Assembly: GCA_006503535.1 (NCBI GenBank)
Contig: QYRS01000010.1
Location: forward strand, 2,542,001-2,606,000
DNA: 64,000 nt
Direction of reading: 5' to 3'
DNA from: Arthrinium phaeospermum
Taxonomy: Eukaryota > Ascomycota > Sordariomycetes > Amphisphaeriales > Apiosporaceae
Shown here: positions 33,339 through 44,992 of the stretch, in pieces
How positions within the stretch are numbered: the stretch's first letter is position 1
Layout of the letters: each line of letters opens with the position of its first letter
Translations under genes and position numbers: made by a program
Notes under the pieces: generated by a model
Database searches by the model: none
What the model saw: only the letters and a program-made list of their open reading frames with translations
What the model was told of the DNA's origin: nothing

Positions 33339-35142
33339 GATATTACCGCACCCAAGTAATGATCTATAGTAGAAAGGAGCGTCGATATTGGGTCGTCGTC
33401 GACGACGAGGCTCGAAGGAGAGGCTTAAGTTGAATTATCACCACATCTCAACCAGATGCTCCGCAAATGGGGAAATGCCAATGCAAGCGTCGCATGGGGT
33501 CACCAGGACTTCTAATATGCCCGATGCAAACAGTCGATCATGGGGCTTCCGTCGTCATCTTTTCGCGCAATTGCCCAATTATCCAAAAGCAACCTACTTT
33601 TCCAAACTCTTGTCTCCCCAAGAGGCGAGTCGGAAGCCCAGAAGCCTGTCACAGAGGGCTTGTTACGCGAGAAGGAATATGCGTTGCGTGCCCACAGCGG
33701 CATGGCAAGCGAGAGGGGGTCCCATATCTTTCGTTTTCGCTCACCCTATACCCTCACACCTCCTCGGGCCGCCCAGGGGTATCAGGTGCAGAGGAGAGTG
33801 GTGAGTGGTTGTTCGCCCTCATCTCTCGCAATATGCATGAATTTCTCCTGAATGCAGGTGTCAAGCGAACCGTTACATTATTCCCGTTCAGTCGCAGCCT
33901 TCTTCTTTCTTCTCCCGTCCCACCACCACCTGGCCCGGTGTGTAACAGTAAGCGAGCAGGGATGGCGGAGGGACTTGGCAGAGGGAAAGAAGAAGGTGGT
34001 CACTGGTGTGGTGCGATTGATTCTTTCATGTTTCGCCGGCCTTACAACGGGGGTGCATGGGAGAAGAAGAAACGGCTCGCGGAATTGGCTGACCCGCCGG
34101 TCCGCCGGCGTGCTTAGGGCTTAGAGTGCTGTGGGACCAACGGTCCAGGTACGAATGAGTGGGAAATAGGACCCTGGCGAGCTTGCCGTGTGTGCGCCCA
34201 GACGGTGGGGACTCTGAGCTTGGCTGCATGGGCCGAGATTGATCTGTCTGCACTCAGCGAAATGCGCATAGAGGCATCTTCTCGATTCGAGTCTCAAAAC
34301 GTCCAGGGATGAAAGCTATCTAGAACTACACTGCATATCATTCCAGCAGAAGCTGTTACGATGGCTGGGATGTCGATGAGACTTCGGATAGTCGGTTTGG
34401 TAGGGCAAGGTTGCAATTGCACACTCTTTGGGGTTTGACAGCGAGCGAGTGGCCGTTGCGCTAATTTGTTTGGTTCATCGTATCTGAGAGAAAGAGAGGG
34501 TCGCATCCACAGGGGACTTGGACCCCTGCCCTGCACTGGCCAGCAACAGCTGCAGAGCCAGTGGCCTGTTACTACAGTAGTTCCAGAATCTGGCCGGCCT
34601 GGAACCAACACACCCTCTGTGCCTCTGTCCCAGCTACAGTAAGCAGTCCTGCTGCTGGCCCTCTCCAATCACCTGCAGCCCTTTGCGTCCTCTGCGACCC
34701 CGACGCAAATCTCCGCGCGACTGCCCCATTGGCCCCGGATAAATTACTCTATCTGCGCTGTTCCTCTCTACATCCGGCACGTATTTCCCACAATTATCGG
34801 GCAATGTCGTCTGAGGCCAGACCCCCCTGTCCGGCTTGGCGTGGAAAAGTCCCTGGGGTGGGTGGTGTGCAGTTTTGGAGGTCTGCAAAAGCTTGGACAG
34901 CTTGGACAGGCTTGGAGACCCTCCGTCGTCCCGCTGCTGATCCCGTCTTTTACTTTATATTGATCTCGAGGAACACTTTGTCCCCCTCGGTTAAAGTGTC
35001 ATGTTGGCTTCTATGATCCTTCTCTCTGTCGCACAGTGGCTTCCTCTTCCCTCCCTTACTGCAGCAGCACCTGTCAGATCTTCTTTCTTTTTGGTGTAAG
35101 AACGGCCCCGAGCACCGAGCACCGAGCAACCCGCTGATCACA
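33339..35142. other. Shared divergent promoter region
   Basis: 1.8 kb between the starts of two divergently transcribed, related 7TM genes. Short overlapping frames at 33388-34124 carry no motif. CT-rich runs near 35040-35090 resemble fungal 5' UTR tracts for the plus-strand gene, along with a triplicated 'cgagcac' just before its start codon. Could coordinate both genes; this is inference. Confidence 0.5.
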
Positions 35143-36325
35143 ATGGACCACTTCATTGATGGCAAGGATGTCATGGTAAGCACACTTACTACACCTCTGA
35201 CGCTCCCGCGATGAGCTCCTCGGTTCTGCAGTGACAGGTTGCAGCTGTCACTGCTTTTTGGCATGCACGCTTGGACTCACATCACAATTACGTTAATTAG
35301 ATATCGGAATGGATTCTCCTCGCTGTCGCTATGGTCTTCGTTGCACTGCGCATCTACACGCGTCTCTTGCGTCTCCGGCAGCGACTTGACTGGTCCGACT
35401 ACCTGCTCCTGGCTTCGGCCGGGATCGCCATTGGACTGATCATCTGCGACACCTTGACCTACCAGATGGGCGTGCTCGACGAGTACGAGACCTCTGAGAG
35501 GCTGTCCAAGGTAAGTGATGCCCAACGACGATCCCAATCCAAGATCACGAGGACTGACCAACGATGCTCAGATTTCTTTCGCGTCCAACTACTTCTACGA
35601 TTTCGGCATGGGATTCCCCAAGCTCAGCATGTTGGCCTTCTACTGGGCCTTCTTCCGGAGTAGCATTAGCTCGGGCATGCGCAAGCTCCTCTACGGCATC
35701 ACCGCCTTCGTGTGCATCTGCTACCTGACCATCCTCTTTGACGACACCTTCTTCTGCGGTGTGCCCGTGTCCGAGCAGTGGTCACAAGAGGAGGGCGCCT
35801 GCAGTGTCTTCTATGCACCCGAGCCCTTCATTCTCAACTTCACGCTCAACTTGACCTGCTACCTCGTCGGTAAGTCTGCGCATATGCCCACAGATTGACG
35901 TTCATCGTCATCCAACTGAGAACCTGATGTCTGATCGTGTGCTTGCTAGTCTACGCCATCCCCCTCATCCTGTTGATCCAGGGTGTCCTGTCAGCCTCCA
36001 CCGGCCTCGCCGTCACCTTCGTCTTCGGTACCCTGACCATCTTCACCACCATCGTCCGCTTTGCCTGCCTCAAGATCGGCACTGGCCAGGAGAACCTCGT
36101 CTGTAAGTTTGGTGCATCTTCCATGAAGACTGACGGTCCGAGTGCGACTTTTTGGCTAACTATGGTGCCACAGATCCCCTCAGCATGCTCGAGATGGCGC
36201 TCGCCATCACCGTCGTCGCCCTCCCGGGTCTCAAGCCCCTTGTTGGTCGCCGCGCCAGACGCGACTCTGATGTTGACGAGGAGACCGTCCATGTCACCCA
36301 CGACCAGAAGAACCAGCTCAAGTAG
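35143..36325 (+). CDS. Fungal rhodopsin-domain (SAT4/PTH11-like) 7TM protein, 5 exons, 281 aa
   Basis: Exons are 35143-35175, 35301-35510, 35572-35869, 35950-36102 and 36174-36325, all with GT..AG introns. The start MDHFIDGKDVM is followed by TM1 (ISEWILLAVAMVFVALRIY). Conserved blocks match the neighbour: 'RLDWSDYLLLASAG', 'FASNYFYDFGMGFPKLSMLAFYW', 'FFCGVPVSEQWSQEEGACS'. The last spans are at about residues 180-215 and 240-260, and a short tail ends 'HVTHDQKNQLK'. The protein is shorter than the minus-strand neighbour because the tail is short. Same orphan membrane-receptor family; the ligand is unknown. The shared signature words suggest paralogy with the neighbour, though identity looks moderate. 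Confidence 0.88.
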
Positions 36326-37387
36326 GCTGGCAAAGACAAAAGCATTGCTATTTGATTGGTCCTTGGAAAGAGACTGGCTGACTACGTTGACGATGTCTAG
36401 CATTTCTCTTTGGCCAATGGTGCCAGGAGTACAGCTTGATGTAGATCCACAAGCTTTCATACATATCACTTCGTTCTTAGTTCACATAGAAACTTGGATA
36501 TAATAGACTGTGGTTGGATGCCAAATGCCATACACATACCCCTTTCCTCAGGCGCTACCAGTGGGGTCCTGAGAAACCAATGTCTACAAATGCGACAACA
36601 CGTCGGACTCTTCCCAACTGCTTTCGGTGTGGCCTGCATGGGCATGTGAGAAACCCTCGGACCGACTCTTGGGTAGGGCCGGTCAAATCAGGAGGGCACA
36701 CGAGCACAAAGGGAGCACCCGAGCCTCTGGGCCCGGAAGAATGGGTCGAGTTCCCGGTGATCCACATTATCATCGTACGATCCTATACAGAAAAAGCAAT
36801 GACCAGGAAATCACCACTGCCAGCCCCCTGTTACTCTGATCTTCCCCTGCCACTCTTTCGCTCCACCCACTCGGCGAGATTCCAACAGGTAGATTTACGA
36901 TTCGTTGCCAGGCTAAACTCCAACTCGATATATAGCACCCTCCCCCGTCCATCCCCTGCCACGATGCAACTCCGATTGAGCGGCCAATACCTATCCAGGA
37001 GTCCCGAATCTCGTTTTCCCGGGCATGCACTGGTTGACCAAACATGGCGTTGCTCCGTGTCGGCGCAACTGATGGGCAATTATGCGTGCCATTCCATTGC
37101 CTCGGGATCAATCTCTACTGGTCCAATCCTGGAATCATCATCGTGCCTCCTATGCGCAGGCCCCTTGCATGGGCACACTATGCGGTCTTTGCACCAAGTA
37201 TGAGATGCATTGCATAGGCACACTGGTTGCGCATCTATGAGATGCACACCATACGGATGATGAATGGGTTTTGAGTGCAGACTTTCGACGCCTCCACTGT
37301 CCAGACACGGTCGCTCGATGGTACATCTATTCATCTGGTATCTCTAAATCCTGGGCCGAATCCCACTGATCATCGATCCTTTTCCTT
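36326..37387. other. Intergenic, no supported gene
   Basis: Downstream of the second 7TM gene. A 229-codon plus frame (36514-37203) has no motif and non-coding-like composition. It ends at the MITE-like element. Confidence 0.4.
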
Positions 37388-37396
37388 TATTTAGGG

Positions 37397-37731
37397 CGCA
37401 AACCCTGTGCAGCACCACCGCGTTTCCTGTGCAGCACCAGTTTAAGCCTATTTAGGTAAAGTCTCTTCCATTTTTCACGTGACGCGAAGTATTCCTGAAT
37501 CGACGAAGGTCGACGACGTTCTTTCGGCGACGATATCTCTTTTAAAAGTGACGGGTTAGGGTTCGGGTTAGGTGGTTAGGTTAGGTAGGGTTCGAATAGG
37601 GTTCGGGTTGGTTAGAATCCGGGTTTTCTGGTATATATTCATGTGTTAGCGACGCGACGAAGTTGGTGATGGAATATCGGTACGATGGTGGTGCTGCACA
37701 GGAAACGCGGTGGTGCTGCACAGGGTTTGCG
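37397..37731. mobile_element. MITE-like non-autonomous DNA transposon, 335 bp, 43-bp perfect TIRs
   Basis: The first 43 bases (37397-37439, starting cgcaaaccctgtgcagcacc) are the exact reverse complement of the last 43 (37689-37731). The element is flanked by a direct repeat tatttaggg at 37388-37396 and 37732-37740, as expected of a 9-bp target-site duplication. Each arm holds two copies of cctgtgcagcacca, 22 bp apart. The interior (about 250 bp) has no coding capacity. A 9-bp duplication and long TIRs fit a Mutator-like (MULE) deletion derivative, but family assignment is inference. A related tatttagg also occurs inside at about 37449, which slightly weakens the duplication argument. Confidence 0.75.
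37551..37620. repeat. Degenerate telomere-like repeats inside the MITE-like element
   Basis: A run of TTAGGG-like units and variants (gggttagggttcgggttagg, then ggttaggttaggtagggttcg and gggttcgggttgg) fills the middle of the element. TTAGGG is the fungal telomere repeat. Here it is interstitial, short and mutated. Confidence 0.7.
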
Positions 37732-37740
37732 TATTTAGGG

Positions 37741-39339
37741 GGGCATGAGGTTGCATCTTGTCCCTTGTCGGACGGGACAGGGGTGGCACTGTCCCAAACG
37801 GTTGCGTAACAGATTCCGTTTTCTCCTCCAATGAGATCTAGACCCCGCGTCGAATCTCGAGAAACGAGGTTGCAACAACGCCACAAGGGGTTTCCTGCCG
37901 CCAATGGACGGGCTTCGCTACCGTTACCGGGAAAAGTCCAAGAGAGAGGTGTGGTTGCATTGTGGCTCGCCAGCCCGCCCGCCCGGCCGTCTCGCACGGG
38001 TGTGCCTTGTTTCCCTTGTCCCATACTCCGCCAATTATTATCGCGCCGCGCCGTCTCTGTCTTGTCAAGCCCTGTCAGGAAAACGTCGTGGGGCTTTTGT
38101 TTTGCGGCAACAACAGTGTCTCCAAGATCGGTTGTGGCCCATGAGGCACTCAGGACTTGCTTTTTCCCCCAACGCTTTCCGGGGAAAAAGCAAAGAGATC
38201 GAACGATGGTTAATGCACGCGAGTGTGTCGCTTCCACACACCCTCCCCTTATAACCCAAAACATCGAGTCGCCGCGAGGTGAAACGAGGCGTCGGGGCAA
38301 GCCCGGAATCCGGAGTGATACGACCCAAGTATTATGTCAGATCTCATGCGCGTGACCTCGCATGAACGACGATGGACAAAGTGGCATCTCCTCCCGAAAG
38401 GAGTATGGAACTGACGAACCAAGACCCGTTTTCGTACCGTTGCTGGAGTTTTTTGTTTCTTTTCCCGGCTCCGAGGAGATCGTCGCTGCCCGATTGCAAC
38501 TTTGCTGAACCGCAACAGAGTCGCACAATTCGCAAGCCCTTCCATTTGTAGTATATGAACGACTTTAATGGTCGGTTCATACAAGCCTTGTGGGCTTCTT
38601 TATAACGTCTTCCCGCGTCTGGTCTCGATCATCTTGGTGCCATCGTACGAGAATCTCCAAATATTCGATCGACCGGAGATCAAGCCGACCACGTATGCCG
38701 TTGTTTTGACCACATATCGCGAAATTACCCTGTTCCGCTCAAAGGAGGGTACTAATAACATGGGAGATAATGTCGAAAGTGAGAGCCGGCGGGGATCAAC
38801 AGTGGACCTGGGCCAAGCAGGTCCCTCGAGACAAGCACCGACAGAAAACTTTTCTCAACGTTATTCCTTCCCGTCCCCGAAACTTCACTTGTTTCTCTGA
38901 TATCGTCAACCTCAAAATCTGTCCTGTCCACCTGGCACCGCTAACCACGACGGCCTTGGCTTGGCGCGAAACTGTCGCCCATTATGTGTACTATACCATG
39001 ACCGCCAAGTAGATTGGCATCGTCCATCGGGGTCTCGTCGTACTGAGGAGGTAAGCCTAGGATCCCATTCATTCTGTTGGTGGTTTCCCTATCAGTAGTA
39101 ATGACTGTTCACAACGCCATACTGGTCGGGTCTTCGATGCATTTGTGAATAATTGTGATTAGGGGTATAACGACTTGTACCAGAATTACATCAGTGGGTT
39201 CTATTACGCGAAACGTATTATAAGAGAATTATTGGGCGATACTTCACGTCCCATGCGTTTTCACATCTCCAAGACGTCTGGCATGGCCCTCATTTCTCGA
39301 GCTGCCAAACCCCCTTTCTGTTGCTAGGGTTCGTCCTTA
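37741..39339. other. Intergenic, no supported gene
   Basis: Frames such as 37581-38300 minus and 38568-38900 plus overlap each other on both strands and lack motifs. The first also reads through the MITE-like element. I see no gene. Confidence 0.4.
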
Positions 39340-40880
39340 TCACGATTCCGTGCCCCTTACCGCTTCCGCCGAAACGGTGGTGCCGAGCGGCACGTCGTCC
39401 TGGGTCTGCCAGTCGCTGAGCAAGGTGCACTGCTTGGTGACGAGGTCGTAGTTCAAGACGGCGCACATGCCGTGGAGCCCGTCGCAGTCGTTGACGCACT
39501 CGGCGAAGGAGTGGGCGGTCACGATGGTGATGAGGTTGGGCATGTCGTATGTGTACACCTTGTCGCAGGTGAGTAGGTATGGGTTCATGACGGGGCTGAA
39601 GTAGGGATTGGGGAAGTCGGCGCACTTGGGGGCCGGAGGGGGCGAGGGCGTGGTCGTCACGGTGGACTGGTGGGGAGGGAGGATTAGTTACGGTCGTCTG
39701 GTTTTAACATGGTTGGTGGAAGAGGGAACGGGGAAAGGGAAAGGGGGGGAGGAGCTACGTACGGTGACGGTCGTGGATACCAAGGCGGTCTCGAAGATGG
39801 TGCTGGTGCTGATCACGGTCGTCATGCCGGCGGCGGTGACGGGCTTGGTCTCGGTGACGGTCAGGGTCACGCTCTCCGTCGCCGTGGCGTCGATGGTGGT
39901 CGTGGAGCTCGCCGTGGACGTTGTGGTCTCGGAGACCGTCTCCGTGTCGGTGACGGTGGCCGTTTCGGTGCCCACGGCCGTAGCCGAAGCAGTTGACTAT
40001 ATGCTTCATCAGTGAAACCCGTTCATTGCATCATCATGTCAAACGAGGGGTGCGGGTGAGTTAGCATACCAGGCTGGTCTGCGTGATGGCGACGCCGGTT
40101 GACGTGACGGTGATAGTAGTGGATGCCGGAGTGAGGAGGCACGAGCAGGCGCTGCTGAGCATGGAGGGCCCATAGCTCAGGGCCGTAGTCAGCCAATTGG
40201 CTGTGCCGCACTTGTCCTTGTTCTGGCGCTTCTTGAAGGTGACGACTGCAGCGACAGTGGTGGTTGCCAGGCTTCGCATATACTCAGTGTCAGCGATCAA
40301 AAGTTAAGAAGAGTGAACATTAGAGGAAGAGCTCTTACTCGGTCTGCGTATGGGTCGAGGTAGCGTTAGTGGTGGTCGTAGCGGTGATCGACTCGACCGT
40401 GGAGAAGCTCGTTGAGTCCGTCGTGGTCAAGGTCTCGGTATTGGTCAAGGAGACGGTAGAGGTAGCGGCCACCACCGTGGTGGGCACGATGATGGTCGTG
40501 TACACCACAGAGGTCACAGTAGCCGTCACCTGGGCCGTGTTGGTTGCCGTGACATAAGTCGTCGCAGGCGTCACCGTCGTCGTCTGTACGTACACGGTGG
40601 TGGGCTGAAAGGGGATGGTTTCCGTGACCGTCGCGGTGTTGGCCTGGATCAGCTTGCTGCAGTAGGAGCTGGCCTTGGCTGTGTGCGCCTCCTCGTGGAA
40701 GAGGTCATACAGCGAGTCGCGCGTGCACTCCTGTACCTTTTTATACAGGTTCTTTTCTAGGTCGTCAAATAGGCCAGAGCGTCGCTGAGGCGTGATAGCC
40801 TGGACGGCGAATACTGGTTGTGCGACGACAACGGGTGCCAGAATAGCAGCAGCGCCGAAGAGGACCGCTACCAACTGCAT
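39340..40880 (-). CDS. Secreted Thr/Ser-rich mucin-like protein with C-terminal PAN/apple-like domain, 4 exons, 434 aa
   Basis: Minus-strand exons are 40880-40339, 40271-40070, 39996-39763 and 39666-39340. All joins keep frame; the first acceptor (GCGAAG) is the weakest. A signal peptide (MQLVAVLFGAAAILAPVVVA) is followed by a short Cys-containing segment. A long Thr/Val/Ser-rich region follows (for example 'VTATVTSVVYTTIIVPTTVVAATSTV'), broken by a small Cys-bearing module in exon 2 ('CGTANWL', 'SSACSCLL'). A second Thr-rich stretch precedes a C-terminal module with 'FAECVNDCDGLHGMCAVLNYD' and 'KQCTLLSDW', typical of PAN/apple-type adhesive domains. Likely heavily O-mannosylated and cell-wall or matrix associated. 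There is no GPI-type hydrophobic tail. Confidence 0.8.
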
Positions 40881-41705
40881 CTTGTCGGACGCAAGTTATA
40901 CCGAGGAATTTCAAAAATAAACGAGTGACTTGAGAAACGATGAAGGATAGAGGGGACAGGAAAATCACAGTGGCACTTAGCCGGCATATAGATGCCTTGG
41001 TCGTTCTGCAAAGGAGCTATCAATGCCCCATGTACATACTGTTATATTATATGCTTCCTCAGCTGAACTCATAACAAACGGCATCCCGCGCTAATCATAG
41101 GCTTGTGGGAATCTAGGCTAGCGTTCGGGGTTAGTGGCTTTGCAGAGGAGCACTAAGGGAAAGGCTATCGAATTTCCAGGGTCCAACTACTGGCTTAGCT
41201 GAGGTCAAGTTAAAGAAGCTAAGAGTGATTCAGCTCTGTTCCTGAACGCGATATTTCCAGCCCTGTCGCCCACAGCTCCCAATACATCATGTGAAGCCAA
41301 GTCCCTTCCTAGGCTGGATGTTCGTGCCTAGTTCGCTTCCGGTCGGTAAAGTATCCCAGATTGCCCTATAGTGAATTAGTCCCCCAGACAATGGCGGTGT
41401 TAACATATATGCGTGCCGACTTCATCGAACTATGGCGAATGCCTAGTGAGCGTTTCGCGATGGAATGAGTTAGCATATAGCATAGTAGCATGATTACTAC
41501 GTCACGATGCGCGACCTGCTCTGATAATTGATAGGCTCGCTAAACCATGTCGGTATCAATGTTGTTCCGGTCGCATCCGCCGGAACGCCGGCGATCAGCC
41601 AAGACCTGATGTTTGCTTACCTCCGCACTTTTTCTCCTACAGCTGAGATACAATCTTCAAGCCCCACTACACTCGAAGAGCGCTACAAGGTAGATCCCAC
41701 CGGCA
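40881..41705. other. Intergenic, no supported gene
   Basis: Promoter side of the mucin-like gene and the region before the NLR relic. Nothing recognisable. Confidence 0.45.
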
Positions 41706-44527
41706 ATGGCTAACATTGGCCAACAAGGAGCCCAGTAGGGGGGTTTTACCTCCCTGGAATCCTGGCACGGCCCCACCACCGTCAATGGCACGCCGGACGT
41801 TGAGTAAGCACCAGTCGAATCCCTTGCACGACGGATCACTCATATTGCTTTCGATCCGATGCTAACATGGCCGGGCCTTGGTGTCTAGCATTGTGTTTGT
41901 CCACGGTCTGCAAGGGCATCCGTTCCGGACGTGGGCTGCGCCGCAAGTGGCGACAGCAAACCCCGCCACGCCGAAGTCATCGACGAAGCGACGAGTATCG
42001 GGAGACGCACTGCCTTTCGACGGCCGAAGAAAGAAGGTTCGCCTGGGGAAGAAGATACTTGGCGTGTTCAGGCCAAGATCAGATACCCCGTTGGAAGATG
42101 GTACATCAAAAACAGAAGAGTGCGACGATCGAGAAGAAGACAGCCTCATGGTTGATGCTGGAGCGGAGGTTGATGCGAGGCCCCCTCACGACCCCCTTGG
42201 CGAAAGTCCACTGTACTTTTGGCCAAGAGAAGCGTTGCCAGGCTTCTGTCCTAGGGCACGAGTCCTGACTTGGGGCTACGATAGCCACGTTACCAAGGGT
42301 CTTCATGGACCAAGCAACCAGAGCTCAGTCTATCAACATGGAAAAGACTTTCTCTACGGGTTGAGCCGGCTTGGATCAACCATGAGACCAAAGGTCTTGG
42401 TTGCACACTCCCTTGGTGGCATCGTCACTAAAGAGATGCTTTCACTGTCACACAACTCAAGTGACGACCGGCTCAATGCAATCGCTCCTTCTACGGCTGC
42501 AGTCGTATTTCTTGGTACCCCCCACAGAAGTAGTCCGTGGGCCAAAGTGGGAAACGCCGCATCGAAAATCGTAAGGTCGCTTGGCATGGATGCAAGCTCG
42601 GCTTTGCTGGACGCCCTCGGACTGAAGACCTCGGATTTGCAAAGGTCCCAAGAATCCTCGGGGACACAGTTTGGTCATTCTCATTTGGCATCATTCTTTT
42701 CTCAGTTCCCAGGCAGACGATGCCCTGTTGCATAGTGTTACGGGTCTCTATAGGTCCCTACTCAGCCAGCTGTTGCCCAAATCACGTCAGGCGATGGCTA
42801 GAGCAGTCGATCGACATCAATCGAAACTGGAGGACGCTCAGTCTGTATCAGTTACCTGGACGCAAAGAGAGCTCGCACGAATGTCCGGAGAGCTATTTGC
42901 TGATGCAAGCTCGCCGACTTTCATTCTGATTGACGCGTTGGATGAATGCGATGACCATGAGAGCACCCTGCAGCTCGTCAACTCATTCCACGACTTGATA
43001 TTTAGGGATCAAGTTGGGTTGCATATTTGCCTCACGACCAGGCATGTCGGCACGATACCTCTCCAAGGATGTGTTTATATCGACGCCGAGCTAGCAAATG
43101 GCACCGGCATCCAGAGTTACATCGACAAGTCCTTCAGCAGGTACAAGCGACAAAATGAGTCAGAGTTCGCGGCGTTAAAGGGGGATATCAGAGAACGCTC
43201 CCGTGGCAATTTCCTATGGGTCGTGTTGGTGACAGAGCGTTTGATCAAAGAGATAGTAAAAGGGAAACGGAACTGCTTCTACTTAACCACGCTACTTTCC
43301 GAGACCCCCAAGACGCTCATGGAGCTTTATGGAGATCTGATCAAGAATGCGGAGGACCAGGAGATGATGCTACAAGTCCTCCGATGGGCTGTGCTAGCCA
43401 AGGATCTCACTTTAGGGGAATGGCGCTATCTTCTCCCTTTTCTCCAACATCGGCCACCGCGATCGTTTCTCTCATGCCAGTGGTCGGAGTTCTGGGCACG
43501 AGATGACGAAGACCTTGCGGATTTGATCTGCAATATCTCCATGGGCTTAGTACGCATCACCCAAAAGCCGGCGCCGGCTTCTCTGAGCGTGGATACGGTC
43601 GTGACTGGTGACGATTTGCAGCACGACAAGGTGTCACTTGGCGGTCGCGCAGGCTCGCTGGACTCGGAACAAGGAGAGACCAGGCTTGTCTCTTTGATCC
43701 ACAGATCTGTCGCGGAAGTCTTTTTAAAACAAGTTAAGACTGGTTTCTGCGGCATGGAGTGGATTGGAGGGATTCGAGATGGCCATTTGGCCATCCTAGA
43801 TACCTGCATATCACTCATTGCTGTTCGAGACCTCAACGATCTTGTGGACGCCAGACTCAAGAACGGCCGACCTGATTCATTGGACGGGTATTCGTGTAGC
43901 TCGAAAGGTTATTCAAAGCCCAGAAGAGGTAGCAGTGTCAGGAGCTTCTCATCTGCAAGCTCAAATAGACTTGGGTCACATCTGGGGCCAGTCTTGACCG
44001 ACACATCTAACAGCACGAATGCAGAAGATAGTATGCGGAAGGTTCTAGGCGAACAGGCTGTTCAAAGCGAACTTTCCCGCTATCTGTCTACACTGGGACA
44101 AGAGCAGTCAGATACCGACCAGAGACAGTTTCGCCTACAGCTTCTTCTTGACCAAGGTGCTGCGACCATTCCAACCCTTGCGCATATTCATGAAGCCGGC
44201 GATGACTCGGATGTTAGCATGGAGTCTGGCGGGGATGAGGTCGCCCGGGTGTTACGCGACTATCCTGAAATCATCAACTATGCCCTGTCCAAATTGAGCT
44301 TTCATGCCAAAGAAGCCCAGAGGATTGGCGCCATCCCCGAAGCGATCATTTTGAAGCTCGCGTCACACAATGAAAAATTATGGAAAAGATGGCTATGCTT
44401 AGGCGAGGAGAATCGGTATGATGTTCGGTTGAAGGAGTGGGCAGCTGCCGAAGGCCTCCATACATGGGTCAATTATCTCATGGAACACGACGATGAACAA
44501 CCGTTCCTTGACAACCAACCAAGCTAA
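41706..44527 (+). pseudogene. Lipase-like/NACHT NLR relic: nonsense codon, frameshift, P-loop region missing
   Basis: Exon 1 (41706-41803, ATG..GA) joins exon 2 at 41889 over an 85-bp GTAAGC..CTAG intron to give 'TPDVDIVFVHGLQGHPFRTW', the start of the alpha/beta-hydrolase (SesB-like) domain common before fungal NACHT modules. Later come 'LVAHSLGGIVTKEML' (nucleophile elbow) and 'FLGTPHRSSPW'. An in-frame TAG at 41736-41738 stops translation after ten codons. Downstream the text passes from 'LGLKTSDLQRSQES' almost directly to 'HLASFF', skipping the segment of well over 100 residues that normally holds the P-loop. A frame change near 42690-42715 follows; I found no intron of matching phase. 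The second frame runs from about 42714 to 44527 with 'FILIDALDECDD' (Walker B) and the usual NACHT C-terminal helices, but no clear repeats. Not expected to be functional. Confidence 0.75.
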
Positions 44528-44992
44528 TCAGATCTGGAATAGCATGTCGAGGCTACAAGTAACAAAACAGTGGTTAGTGTTTTACGGTTATCTCATGACT
44601 AAGAGGGACCAAACATGCATGTGTTAAAACCAAGACACAAGGAGAAGAAAACATATATGGTACTTCACAGTCAATGAATGAATTGTCAACTATCCGGTGC
44701 TTATCATAGGGCTGTAGTAGCTATGAAAGCAAGTCCTTAACGCCTTCGCGCCCCAGATGCCCCAGAACCAAAAACAAAACCAGGCGGTCGATTATTTGCG
44801 ACCAGCAATTGATCATAGCATCAGCCCATCGCGATCTGATTCCATTACATGACAAGTTAGTAAAAGTCGTCGCGGACACTCTGTTCGCGATGGGAGCACT
44901 TACTATAAGCTGTGTGTCGGATGTCGTTGTCAAAGCAAACGTAGCTTCGCATCTTCGCCGGGGAAACATCAAGTGGATGTAGAAGAAGCCAC
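44528..44992. other. Intergenic between convergent ends
   Basis: The NLR relic (plus) and the Gly/Ser-rich gene (minus) point at each other here. No gene or structure recognised. Confidence 0.45.

Noticed and set aside
36514..37203. 229-codon plus-strand frame
   Set aside because: No recognisable domain, atypical composition, no splice or start context support.
37551..37620. Possible true telomere or chromosome end
   Set aside because: The TTAGGG-like units are few, mutated and lie inside a TIR-bounded element with normal sequence on both sides.
37581..38300. 239-codon minus-strand frame
   Set aside because: Runs through part of the MITE-like element and its telomere-like repeats; no motif and no conserved-looking blocks.
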